Positions 19,390 to 27,469 of a DNA stretch of 64,000 bases are shown here, one piece after another (position 1 is the first letter of the stretch; each line of letters opens with the position of its first letter). A program made the translations under genes and the position numbers. Where the stretch lies: contig NZ_JAIVAR010000001.1 of assembly GCF_020171925.1 (NCBI RefSeq), positions 496,001 through 560,000 of the forward strand, given 5' to 3'. The notes beneath the pieces are model-generated. The model was not told where the DNA came from. It saw nothing but the letters and a program-made list of their open reading frames with translations, and did no database searches. The DNA comes from Rossellomorea aquimaris (GTDB taxonomy: Bacteria > Bacillota > Bacilli > Bacillales > Bacillaceae_B).

Positions 19390-20175
19390 ATGCGTAGAGA
19401 GCTATTGTTTGCTTTTGGTGCTTTTTTTATTTTATCTTTACACGCCATTGCAGGAAATTTTTCAGAAGAAGTGGAAGAACAACCTAAAATCAATCAAATG
19501 ACAATAAAGTCTTATTTCAAGGATGTAACCGGTGATGGAAAAAGGGATACGATTGAATTAATGGCAGTCCCATTTTCACCTGACGCACTATTTTTAAAGG
19601 AGATCTGGGCTGAAGTCAAAACATCGAATGGCAGTGAAATCAGAATCGACTACGATTCTGGCTATGAGCCCAAAATTGTGTTTGTCGATTTGAATCATGA
19701 CGGAATCAAAGATCTTCTTTACTCAGCAGCCACAGGAGGGAGCGGAGGGCTTTACAATATGGATCTCCACACTCTTGCAGATAATAAGTTACTTGACCTT
19801 GGTTTGCCTGACGAGCCCACAATCCAAGGACAATTTCAAGAAGAGTATAAGGCAGCCATCACCTTTACAGACACCAACCAATCCTATACGGTTGATCTAA
19901 GCGATCGGAAGGAAGATTATGAACGGCTAGGGATCTATACAGAAGGTCAATTAAATGAACCGATGGAATTGATGATACTACCTACGTCCTTTTATAAGCC
20001 TACAAGGATACAAGATAAGTCCGGTAAAGGGTTAAAAGGATATCAGCAGATAAGCGGTGCGTACAAAGCCGACGGAATAGGGACCGCAGTCTCATATTGG
20101 TATTACGAAAATGGGAAATGGACATTGATCAAAATAAACTGGCATGAGGAAGATAGGCAGAAGCACAGAAGGTAG
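19390..20175 (+). CDS. Secreted protein with VCBS/EF-hand-like calcium loops
   Basis: 261 residues from the ATG at 19390 (GAGGAG upstream; an in-frame start at 19345 lacks one). A signal peptide ending near AIAG is followed by two DxNxDGxxD-type loops, DVTGDGKRD and DLNHDGIKD, about 60 residues apart, typical of FG-GAP/VCBS beta-propeller-like or calcium-binding repeats. No enzymatic motif seen. Exported, function unknown. Confidence 0.75.
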   Translation: MRRELLFAFGAFFILSLHAIAGNFSEEVEEQPKINQMTIKSYFKDVTGDGKRDTIELMAVPFSPDALFLKEIWAEVKTSNGSEIRIDYDSGYEPKIVFVDLNHDGIKDLLYSAATGGSGGLYNMDLHTLADNKLLDLGLPDEPTIQGQFQEEYKAAITFTDTNQSYTVDLSDRKEDYERLGIYTEGQLNEPMELMILPTSFYKPTRIQDKSGKGLKGYQQISGAYKADGIGTAVSYWYYENGKWTLIKINWHEEDRQKHRR

Positions 20176-20223
20176 GCGATTGACATATAGTATCATAAGC
20201 CCAATTGTGAAGGAGGCTTATGG

Positions 20224-20691
20224 ATGAGTGAATTCAACCCTGAGAAACTGTCTGTTACGTATTTGCCGCCCGCATCGATCTTTTATCCCGTAGATAACAG
20301 AAAGTACACATTGACTCATTCCGATGCTACTGGTGATTTATTCTTGAGTATTGGCTGTCATTATGATGTAGAGAAAATCAATGGACAGATGAGAGACGAA
20401 GTTTTAGGGGAGTGGCGCCGTGAACAGGGGCAATATGCACTTTTCGGAAAAGTGTATGTAAGCGGTGGGGAGTTTGATGAAAGGCTGTCAAAAGTCCGCT
20501 TCATGATCTTTAAAAAAGAACTCCCGCTGGCACTATCAGCAATCGTGAATGGGGACCGGGGATATTATACGTACTATCCTTGGCTTCTTGATGCACCAAT
20601 TTATATTTATTTTGAATCTGTATTTGATGAATTTAATCAAGTGATCTACTTTGGGTCTCCTAGACAGTACTTAGTAAAACAGAAAGCATAA
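20224..20691 (+). CDS. Staygreen (SGR) family protein
   Basis: 155 residues matching plant and bacterial STAY-GREEN proteins along most of their length: YTLTHSD (28-34), RDEVLGEW (58-65), VSGGEFDE (79-86), then the KELPLAL, GDRGYY and YPWLLDAPIYIYFES blocks and a terminal FGSPRQY. Plant SGR and some bacterial members remove Mg from chlorophyll a. No photosynthesis genes are visible, so the substrate here is unknown. ATG is preceded by AAGGAGGC. A terminator overlaps the stop codon. Confidence 0.88.
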   Translation: MSEFNPEKLSVTYLPPASIFYPVDNRKYTLTHSDATGDLFLSIGCHYDVEKINGQMRDEVLGEWRREQGQYALFGKVYVSGGEFDERLSKVRFMIFKKELPLALSAIVNGDRGYYTYYPWLLDAPIYIYFESVFDEFNQVIYFGSPRQYLVKQKA

Positions 20692-20717
20692 AGAGGCTTT
20701 GCTCTTTATGCTTCTTT
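20685..20717 (+). terminator. Terminator of the staygreen gene
   Basis: Stem gcataaagag/ctctttatgc with a 6-base loop, then TTCTTTT; the left arm includes the stop codon. Confidence 0.8.
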
Positions 20718-20775
20718 TATGAATGAATCTTTTGGATCCCTTCATTCGTAAATAAAGTCAGAAGGAGGGGCTCTT

Positions 20776-21237
20776 ATGAGGTTTTATTCGAAAAAAGGAA
20801 AGATATTGTTCCCTGGACTTTTATGTGTATTGATTTTAATGGCCGTTTCAACGTTATCCCCATTTCTTGAATGGGATCTATTGCAACGTATTCCGGGAGC
20901 GGATGATGCTGATCGTGGCTCATGGATCATTGCGATACCGCTGATGCTACTCATCATCTGGTTGATTGCTTCAACGTATTATGAAATCCAAGGAGAGGTC
21001 TTGAAAGTGACAGCAGGACCAATACGATATACCATGTCGATTCACACGATCAGAGCGGTAGAGGCTTCGAATAATCCGATTTCAAGCCCGGCGTTGTCGC
21101 TAGACCGGTTAAGAATTACGTATAACCAAAACGATCGGGTGCTCATTTCACCGAAAGATCAAAAAGCATTCGTGGATGAACTGATGAAAATCAATCCAGC
21201 GATCAAGGTAAGGTTAAAAAATGAAAATAAGAGATAA
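20776..21237 (+). CDS. Bacterial PH-domain membrane protein (DUF1200 type)
   Basis: 153 residues with two membrane segments (about 10-28 and 52-68) followed by a small PH-like domain with the characteristic YEIQGEVLKVTAGPI and SIHTIRAVEASNNPISSPALS. The same domain occurs in many Bacillus proteins, including the sublancin immunity protein SunI, but this does not establish an immunity role here. ATG at 20776 with AGAAGGAGGGG. Confidence 0.75.
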   Translation: MRFYSKKGKILFPGLLCVLILMAVSTLSPFLEWDLLQRIPGADDADRGSWIIAIPLMLLIIWLIASTYYEIQGEVLKVTAGPIRYTMSIHTIRAVEASNNPISSPALSLDRLRITYNQNDRVLISPKDQKAFVDELMKINPAIKVRLKNENKR

Positions 21238-21609
21238 TTATGTAAACTAGAGTCAATATGGGCAGGGTGGCTGGAATAAAGGATCCGTTGAATTCATACT
21301 GATTTTTTTATGAGGATACTTTAATGAAACCAACGCAATGCCTGAGTAATGAGTATTTACGGAGAAAATAATGTTGATTAAATTGTTTGAGTAAGGATTA
21401 TAGTTGGCTTGATCAAGTTAATCAAGTTTGGATATTAATAAAGAAAAAAACTGATCAAAACGAAAATTTTTAATTTTGTCTCATTATTAATAGTATACTT
21501 TTGATATGAGACTAGAATCGTGATTTTTATTTAGGTTCCTAGAATAAGTATTATGTAAAGTTGTAAATTAAAAAAGAAAACACGACCTCCCTCTTATTTA
21601 CGAATGCCA
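21238..21609. other. AT-rich intergenic region without recognised gene
   Basis: About 370 bases, strongly AT-rich, with only very short reading frames lacking ribosome sites. It contains a repeated ttgatcaagttaatcaag stretch near 21410. It separates the PH-domain gene from the homing endonuclease gene and may be part of the mobile insertion. Confidence 0.6.
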
Positions 21610-21657
21610 TATAGAAAAGCAGGCTTTCAAAACTTCTTGAAAGCCTGCTTTTCTATA
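21610..21657. repeat. Perfect 21-bp inverted repeat at the 3' end of the homing endonuclease gene
   Basis: Arms at 21610-21630 and 21637-21657 are exact reverse complements (tatagaaaagcaggctttcaa) with a 6-base loop. The right arm and loop encode the last codons of the endonuclease gene. On the minus strand no T run follows, so this is not a standard terminator. Confidence 0.85.
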
Positions 21658-22397
21658 AACCTTTTGTGTTTTGCTGGTATATATAACCCTTTAACGTGAT
21701 AAATCCATTCGGCAAATTTAGTGACAGTTTCATATCCTGTGATGTAGATACGGTGATACTTACTAAATGATTTTAACCTAGGCTCTAAATCAAGAGTAAC
21801 AAATATGTTGTATAAGGCTTCCGTGAATTCTAACGAACCGGATACAATACATACACAGTTTCTTTTCTTGTAAATGCTGCCATCACCATCAAAATAACCT
21901 CTAACAAAATGGCTCAAAAAAGGTTTTGGAATAGAAGGAAGTTTAAGATTCAATGATTTATTCGGTTTTATGCCATGGATCTTGATTAAATCATCTTTCA
22001 TTACTTTGCTATGGATATTCAAAATGTATACTCCTGTCTTGGGATTCTGAACGAATGGATGATTGGAATTCAACTCTATCTTGATTTGTTTTAATATTTC
22101 AATGTCTTTTTGTGAGAAACTAACCGAGGATAAATCTCTATTGATACATCCATCTGCAGCAAAAAATCCAAGAATATAAGCCATATTATTCGACCAGGTC
22201 TTAAAGTAGTGCTCATTGACATCATATTTGCGCTTCCAGCTGCCTTTTGCTCTTCTTTTTACATTATGTTTTCGCAAGACTAAGTTTACATAACGTACCG
22301 AAACATTTGCAAGCTTTGCTATTTCCACTGTTCTCATGCCTTCTTCGTATCGTTTAACCATCTCTTCAGCTTCTAAGGTGCATTTCTTATTTGCCAT
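21627..22397 (-). CDS. Free-standing LAGLIDADG homing endonuclease
   Basis: 256 residues from the ATG at 22397, chosen because AAGGTGGT lies upstream. An N-terminal helix-turn-helix (about 6-40; TVEIAKLANVSVRYVNLVL) is followed by two LAGLIDADG-type motifs, MAYILGFFAADGCI (about 71-84) and HFVRGYFDGDGSIY (about 163-176), each with the metal-binding Asp. It is not inside an intron or intein that I can see, so it is a stand-alone gene of the type that spreads between intergenic sites. Target unknown. Confidence 0.9.
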   Translation of the reverse strand: MANKKCTLEAEEMVKRYEEGMRTVEIAKLANVSVRYVNLVLRKHNVKRRAKGSWKRKYDVNEHYFKTWSNNMAYILGFFAADGCINRDLSSVSFSQKDIEILKQIKIELNSNHPFVQNPKTGVYILNIHSKVMKDDLIKIHGIKPNKSLNLKLPSIPKPFLSHFVRGYFDGDGSIYKKRNCVCIVSGSLEFTEALYNIFVTLDLEPRLKSFSKYHRIYITGYETVTKFAEWIYHVKGLYIPAKHKRFIEKQAFKKF

Positions 22398-22546
22398 GAT
22401 CAGCACCACCTTATATATGTGTTAATTCCATTGTACGAACATTTGTTCTTTAGCGCAATTTTTAGCACTTTCTTTTGAAAAAACAAGCTGTTTGAGTTCG
22501 AATTAAGGAATACCTGCCTTTTTTAGATCAATTTGCCTACAATCAA

Positions 22547-22596
22547 GAAAAAACGGTTCTCTTGCATATCATTAGATGCAAGAAAACCGTTTTTTA
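22547..22596 (-). terminator. Terminator of the dpp-ykf operon
   Basis: Stem of about 20 bp (aaaaaacggtt.. with ..aaccgtttttt, one mismatch) with an 8-base loop; a T run follows on the minus strand. It lies downstream of the hydrolase gene at 22633. Confidence 0.88.
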
Positions 22597-22632
22597 TATT
22601 ACGTTCCTCGTAAATCATAAAAGAGTTAGTCT

Positions 22633-23424
22633 TCACTCCTTTACGTATTCTTTCATCAGATAATCATTCAGGCATTTCCCTATATCCACCAGCATCCTGC
22701 TCCCTATTTCGTTGTCACTGAGACCATCAATCAATACAGCTGTATAGAACGTATGTTCTTTGTGCCGGAAAATGGCACAATCATGCTCGACCCCCGGTAA
22801 TTCACCTGTTTTATTCCCTACATCGACAAAGTCCCGGTTCACTTTTGCAGGAAGCTTTTGATTGAACTGCTGGTGATGGAGCATTCTTGACATGGCGTCA
22901 CGGCTAGTCGGATGAAACATCTTTCCATGATCGATCGTCTTTAAACAAGTAAGAACATCCCGTGCAGACGTCACATTATTCTTTCCGGAGCGCAGCGCTT
23001 CAAAATCCATCATTTTACGATTCAACTGTGTTTCCTTCAATTCAAGGAATTCACAGATCTCCTTGATGGAATCCATTCCTATGCGGTCGATCAAAAGATT
23101 GGTTGCCGTGTTATCCGAGACGATGATCATGAGCGTGAGCAAATCATGGATCGTCACCTTTGAATGCTGTGATAAGTGACTAAGAATCCCTGCTCCACCC
23201 ACTTTTTCTGGTAGTGGGACTGAAATGACCTCGTCTGGATTCAATAACCCCTCTTCTATCTGACGGAAGCCTTGAAGTAATATAGGTAATTTGATTAAAC
23301 TGGCAGCAGACACCTTTTCTTCGGAATTTATACGAATGGAGTGATCTGGAAGGTCGATGGCCATTGTGACCCGACCTTCCCCATCCTCAACAATCCTTTG
23401 TAATTCGTGTTCTAGATTCGTCAT
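22633..23424 (-). CDS. Class A beta-lactamase-related serine hydrolase, no signal peptide
   Basis: 263 residues with the complete class A set: Ser42-x-x-Lys45 (SLIK), SDN 103-105, Glu131 in ETQLN (the ExxLN element) and KTG 205-207. The N-terminus is hydrophilic, so the protein should be cytoplasmic, unlike resistance enzymes. It is the last gene of the dpp-ykf operon, and its ATG overlaps the ykfD stop by 4 bases. A role on imported peptides or D-amino-acid-containing peptides is inferred from context; activity on beta-lactams is not implied. Confidence 0.87.
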   Translation of the reverse strand: MTNLEHELQRIVEDGEGRVTMAIDLPDHSIRINSEEKVSAASLIKLPILLQGFRQIEEGLLNPDEVISVPLPEKVGGAGILSHLSQHSKVTIHDLLTLMIIVSDNTATNLLIDRIGMDSIKEICEFLELKETQLNRKMMDFEALRSGKNNVTSARDVLTCLKTIDHGKMFHPTSRDAMSRMLHHQQFNQKLPAKVNRDFVDVGNKTGELPGVEHDCAIFRHKEHTFYTAVLIDGLSDNEIGSRMLVDIGKCLNDYLMKEYVKE

Positions 23425-24425
23425 TTTGTTGCCGCTACTTCATCATGATCTTTTCGGATCTGTTTGTCATACAGGTGGCATGCCACATAGTGGTTTTCCT
23501 CTACCTCCTGCCATTTCGGTACAGTCGTCGCGCATGCTTCCATTGCAGCAGGACACCTGGTGCGGAACACACAGCCGCTCGGTGGGTTCATGGCGCTGGG
23601 TATTTCCCCTTTCAGTATGATCCTCTCCCGCTCATCCTCTATGTCCGGATCTGGAATCGGAATGGCTGAGAGCAGGGCTTGTGAATAAGGGTGAAGAGGC
23701 TTTTTATATAAATCTTTGCTGTCTGTCAACTCGACGATGTGCCCAAGATACATGACACCGATTCGATTACTGATATGCTTGACCATAGAGAGGTCATGTG
23801 CAATGAAAAGAAACGTAAGCCCCTTTTCTTCCTGAAGCTTTTTCAATAGATTCACAATCTGTGCCTGTACGGATACATCAAGTGCCGAAATCGGTTCATC
23901 TGCAATGATGAATTCCGGGTCGAGCGCCAGCGCACGGGCAATCCCGATCCGCTGCCGCTGTCCGCCGCTGAATTCATGGGGGTAACGGTTTGCATGATCA
24001 CGATTCAGTCCGACATCTTCGAGCAGCTGATAAATCCGTTCCGCCCGTTCTTTTTTATTTTTGTATAATCCGTGTGCTTCCATCGGCTCAGCGATGATTT
24101 CACGGACGGTGGAGCGTGGATTCAGTGATGCGTAGGGATCCTGGAAGATCATCTGCATCCTGCTGGAAAATGAACGTTTCTCTTTCTCCGTCATTTTATG
24201 AACGTTACTCCCGTTGTATAGAACGTCTCCTTCAGTGGCTTCATAGAGGCCGATGATCGTCCGCCCGGTTGTTGATTTTCCGCATCCTGATTCACCGACA
24301 AGCCCAAAGGTTTCACCCCGGTAAATATCAAATGAAACATCGTCAACTGCCTTTAAGACCTTTCCCTTTTCAAGAGAAAAGGTTTTTTTGAGATTCCTGA
24401 CTTCAAGTATCTTTTCCCTTGTCAT
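23421..24425 (-). CDS. ykfD: Oligopeptide ABC transporter ATP-binding protein YkfD
   Basis: 334 residues from the ATG at 24425, which overlaps the ykfC stop as ATGA; a longer reading to 24467 has no support. Walker [13 protein letters not shown], signature FSGGQRQRIGIARAL and Walker B FIIADEPISALD are present, and the C-terminal OppF-type Cys-rich block (CVFRTRCP) is intact. It pairs with DppD to energise the DppBC channel. Confidence 0.93.
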   Translation of the reverse strand: MTREKILEVRNLKKTFSLEKGKVLKAVDDVSFDIYRGETFGLVGESGCGKSTTGRTIIGLYEATEGDVLYNGSNVHKMTEKEKRSFSSRMQMIFQDPYASLNPRSTVREIIAEPMEAHGLYKNKKERAERIYQLLEDVGLNRDHANRYPHEFSGGQRQRIGIARALALDPEFIIADEPISALDVSVQAQIVNLLKKLQEEKGLTFLFIAHDLSMVKHISNRIGVMYLGHIVELTDSKDLYKKPLHPYSQALLSAIPIPDPDIEDERERIILKGEIPSAMNPPSGCVFRTRCPAAMEACATTVPKWQEVEENHYVACHLYDKQIRKDHDEVAATK

Positions 24426-25351
24426 GAAGCATCCTCCGTCTCCTGCCAATAGCGTCGCGCTGCACAAAGTTCCTTTTCATAATAGGTTCCTTGGATTGTG
24501 ATGACTTCAATGCTCTTCCCAGTGTTCGGCGAGTGGATCATTTTTCCGTCACCATAGTAGATTGCCACATGGTGGATGCTACCTTTGCCTTCTTCATAAG
24601 CAAAAAATAAGAGATCACCAGGTTTGAGATCAGTCAGTAATACCTCTTCCCCTTCCTTAGCCTGGTCGCCGGCGTCCCGTGGAATGACGTAACCATTGGC
24701 TTTACACATGGAATAACTGAATCCTGAGCAATCGAACCCGTAGCTGCTCATACCACCCCATAAATAAGGCAAGGCAAGGAAAGCTTCGCCGGACTTCACA
24801 ATATCGCTTCCGCTCCCTTTACAATCCTTAACGGCATCGGTTGAAATAGTAACATCCTTCCGCTTTACATAATTGATTCCCATTGGGGTTTTGACTTCAA
24901 GCAGCTCCCCTTCTTCGCTGGTCAAGGGCAGAGAGGTAAGGAAACTTAATTCTAGTACTTTTTCCTTTTCTCCCGTTAACAAATCCGCGAACTTGCTCGT
25001 GACAATGGCAAATGAACCTGCGTGTCTCATCGATGAAGCTGGTTTCTCCAGCTGGACGGAAGGTATCCACCCCGGGTATCCCCGCTCATCCTTTGACGAT
25101 GCCTGATCGAGTACGATCACATGGGACCAGCCTTCTTTCTCTTCGAGTACGAGTACTTCCTGACCGAATAAAGCCTGTGATTGGATACGGTTCTCATCAC
25201 AGAGAGCGAGCCTTGTTTCATATGTAAGCGAGTCCAGCCATTTTGTGATGTTGACACGATTGGTTACAGCGGGTGCATCGAGTGGCCGCGCTGATTCAGG
25301 TGAAGTCCATACAGTTGCCACCGGGACGTTTACTACGGCTATATTGTTCAT
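24422..25351 (-). CDS. ykfC: Gamma-D-glutamyl-L-diamino acid endopeptidase YkfC
   Basis: 309 residues. Two SH3b-like domains (about 1-180) precede an NlpC/P60 cysteine peptidase domain (190-300) with the Cys in FDCSGFSY and His in HHVAIYYGDG and MIHSPN. There is no signal peptide: it acts in the cytoplasm on imported murein peptides, releasing L-Ala-D-Glu from peptides with a free N-terminal alanine, as shown for Bacillus YkfC. It lies between ykfB and ykfD. Confidence 0.94.
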   Translation of the reverse strand: MNNIAVVNVPVATVWTSPESARPLDAPAVTNRVNITKWLDSLTYETRLALCDENRIQSQALFGQEVLVLEEKEGWSHVIVLDQASSKDERGYPGWIPSVQLEKPASSMRHAGSFAIVTSKFADLLTGEKEKVLELSFLTSLPLTSEEGELLEVKTPMGINYVKRKDVTISTDAVKDCKGSGSDIVKSGEAFLALPYLWGGMSSYGFDCSGFSYSMCKANGYVIPRDAGDQAKEGEEVLLTDLKPGDLLFFAYEEGKGSIHHVAIYYGDGKMIHSPNTGKSIEVITIQGTYYEKELCAARRYWQETEDAS

Positions 25352-25367
25352 AGGGTTTCCTCCAATG

Positions 25368-26453
25368 TTATGAATGTAATTGTACTGTTTTCACTCCAAG
25401 ACCGGGTGCCTCAGGGAAGGTGATCGTTTTTCCTCGGTAGTGAATACCGCCAGCAAGGATATCATTAGACAGCATTAGTGGGGCATCAAAATCATACCGT
25501 GTGATATTCTTCTTGCTTGCTGCAAAATGGGCTGCAGCTGATATTCCGAGCCGGGTTTCAATCATACTGCCCACCATGCATTCAACTCCGCAAACCTCGG
25601 CCATGCTGTTGATCTTTAGTGCCTGATAGATTCCGCCTGCTTTCATCAACTTGATGTTGATCAGGTCCGCACTACGTGTCTTCAATACTTGAAAGGCCTG
25701 CTGTGGTGTGAACACACTTTCATCTGCCATGATGGGTGTATCCACATTGTCGGTAACCTTTTTCAGCCCTTCGAGATCATGGGCGGGGACCGGTTGCTCG
25801 ACCAATTCGATTTGAAGATTTAAATCTTCCATTTTTCGTATCGCACGTACAGCTGCTTTTGCTTCCCACCCTTGGTTTGCATCGAGTCGGATCTTTACCC
25901 CCTCCCCAATCACTTGACGAATGGCCTGGATCCGTTTGATATCTGTGCCAATCTCATCTTTACCTACTTTGATTTTCAGTACATCAAACCCGCGCATACT
26001 GTAGAGCAAGGCATCCTCAGCCATTTCTGCAGGGCTGTTCACACTGACGGTATAGTCTGTTTCGAGTTTGTCCCTGTATCCGCCAAGATATTTGTAGAGT
26101 GGAAGTTTACTATACTGAGCCAGGCAATCATAGATGGCCATGTCGACGGCGGCTTTAGCACTGTTGTTTCCTACGAGAAGCTTATGCATATCCTGGAAGA
26201 CTGATTCATGGTCTAATAGGTCTCTTCCAACCAATGATGGCTTCATCACATCAAGGATCGCTGATTCGATGCTCTTTAGGCTGTCTCCGGTGATGACCAG
26301 GGTCGGCGGGGCTTCCCCCCAGCCGTTGATGCCGTTGTCACAGATAAGCTTCACCCCAATGCCTTCTGCCGTATGCACCGTTCGCAAGGCAGTCTTGAAC
26401 GGAGTATGCAGGGGTACAGACATACGGAATGTTTCGATATGTACAATTTTCAT
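25368..26453 (-). CDS. ykfB: L-Ala-D/L-Glu epimerase
   Basis: 361 residues of the enolase superfamily, muconate-lactonizing subgroup. The KxK base is seen in LKIKVGKD, metal ligands in RLDANQGW, ELVEQPVP and MADESVF, and the second base lysine in INIKLMKAGG. It converts L-Ala-D-Glu to L-Ala-L-Glu so ordinary peptidases can finish murein peptide recycling. The start overlaps the end of ykfA by 4 bases. Confidence 0.95.
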   Translation of the reverse strand: MKIVHIETFRMSVPLHTPFKTALRTVHTAEGIGVKLICDNGINGWGEAPPTLVITGDSLKSIESAILDVMKPSLVGRDLLDHESVFQDMHKLLVGNNSAKAAVDMAIYDCLAQYSKLPLYKYLGGYRDKLETDYTVSVNSPAEMAEDALLYSMRGFDVLKIKVGKDEIGTDIKRIQAIRQVIGEGVKIRLDANQGWEAKAAVRAIRKMEDLNLQIELVEQPVPAHDLEGLKKVTDNVDTPIMADESVFTPQQAFQVLKTRSADLINIKLMKAGGIYQALKINSMAEVCGVECMVGSMIETRLGISAAAHFAASKKNITRYDFDAPLMLSNDILAGGIHYRGKTITFPEAPGLGVKTVQLHS

Positions 26454-27391
26454 AGTGATTCAACCTCTTCCTTTATGCCGCTTTCGACAGTGAATGACTT
26501 TCTATAAGTATCAATCCTGCCCATTGAGCCGACAGGAAGGGCAAGACTTGGGGATGAATGACCGATATAGAATCCCTTTAGAGCAGGCTTTCCTGCTTTT
26601 TTGATATACTCATCAAGCAAATCATCCAAGGAGAGTGAATCTTTTCGTTTATCGGGTTCACAATTTTTGAAATCACCGACGATGATTCCTTCTGCTTCCT
26701 TGAATTTCCCTGCCATCATGAGCTGGTTCAGCATGCGGTCAACTTTGTAAGGCTCTTCATCGATTTCTTCAATGAATAAGATCCTCCCCCTGGTGTCAAC
26801 TTCATAAGGCGTTCCCAATGTACTCACTAATAAAGTCAGATTCCCCCCTATGACCGGGCCTTCTGCCTTGCCGTCCACGATGGTTTGGATAGGGGACGTT
26901 TGCTGAGAAAACTCCAACCTTTTACTCTCAAATAACTGTTGAAAGGTTTCTTTTGTTTTTTCATCAACATCCTGTAATCCGATATCAGAGCTCAGCATCG
27001 GTCCGTGAAAAGTCACGAGTCCCGTTTTCTGATGGATGGCTGTATGTAAAAAGGTTATGTCACTGTATCCCCAGAAGATCTTCGGGTTCCTTGCAATCAA
27101 CTCATAGTCCAGTTGTGTTGCAAGACGACCCGTACCATATCCCCCGCAGGCACATATGATTGCTTTAACATCCTGATCACGGAACATTGTATGGATATCT
27201 TCGAGCCTTTCATCGTCTTTCCCTGCCAAATAACCGTATGTATGATGGACGTTCGACCCCATCTTTACGACAAGCCCCAATCCTTGTAAAAAAGAAAGGG
27301 CATTCCTAAGTAGTTCCTGTTTCGGTGGACTTGCAGGAGCAATCACCCCAACCGTGTCTCCTCGTTTTAACATAGGAGCTTTTATGACCAT
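26450..27391 (-). CDS. ykfA: LD-carboxypeptidase YkfA (LdcA family)
   Basis: 313 residues of peptidase family S66. The nucleophile Ser is in FWGYSDIT, and Glu and His of the triad lie in FIEEIDEEPYKVDRML and YIGHSSP. It removes the terminal D-Ala from murein tetrapeptides in the cytoplasm. AAAGGGG precedes the ATG. A hairpin lies between it and dppE upstream. Confidence 0.93.
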   Translation of the reverse strand: MVIKAPMLKRGDTVGVIAPASPPKQELLRNALSFLQGLGLVVKMGSNVHHTYGYLAGKDDERLEDIHTMFRDQDVKAIICACGGYGTGRLATQLDYELIARNPKIFWGYSDITFLHTAIHQKTGLVTFHGPMLSSDIGLQDVDEKTKETFQQLFESKRLEFSQQTSPIQTIVDGKAEGPVIGGNLTLLVSTLGTPYEVDTRGRILFIEEIDEEPYKVDRMLNQLMMAGKFKEAEGIIVGDFKNCEPDKRKDSLSLDDLLDEYIKKAGKPALKGFYIGHSSPSLALPVGSMGRIDTYRKSFTVESGIKEEVESL

Positions 27392-27410
27392 GATCTTTCC
27401 CCTTTCAGTA

Positions 27411-27451
27411 GAAAAAGAGGGAGGAGATTCTACTCTGAAAGAATCTTCTCC
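27411..27451 (-). terminator. Intra-operon hairpin between dppE and ykfA
   Basis: Minus-strand stem ggagaagattct/agaatctcctcc (one mismatch) followed by CTCTTTTTC. It resembles a leaky terminator or an mRNA-stabilising 3' structure for dppE. Confidence 0.6.
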
Positions 27452-27469
27452 ACTCCGCTTTCATTCATC

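Noticed and set aside
21610-21657. Transposon terminal inverted repeats
   Set aside because: Both arms lie at one place as a hairpin, there is no transposase, and no target duplication was seen.
22633-23424. Acquired antibiotic-resistance beta-lactamase
   Set aside because: No signal peptide and it is the coupled last gene of a murein-peptide operon, so a resistance role is not supported.
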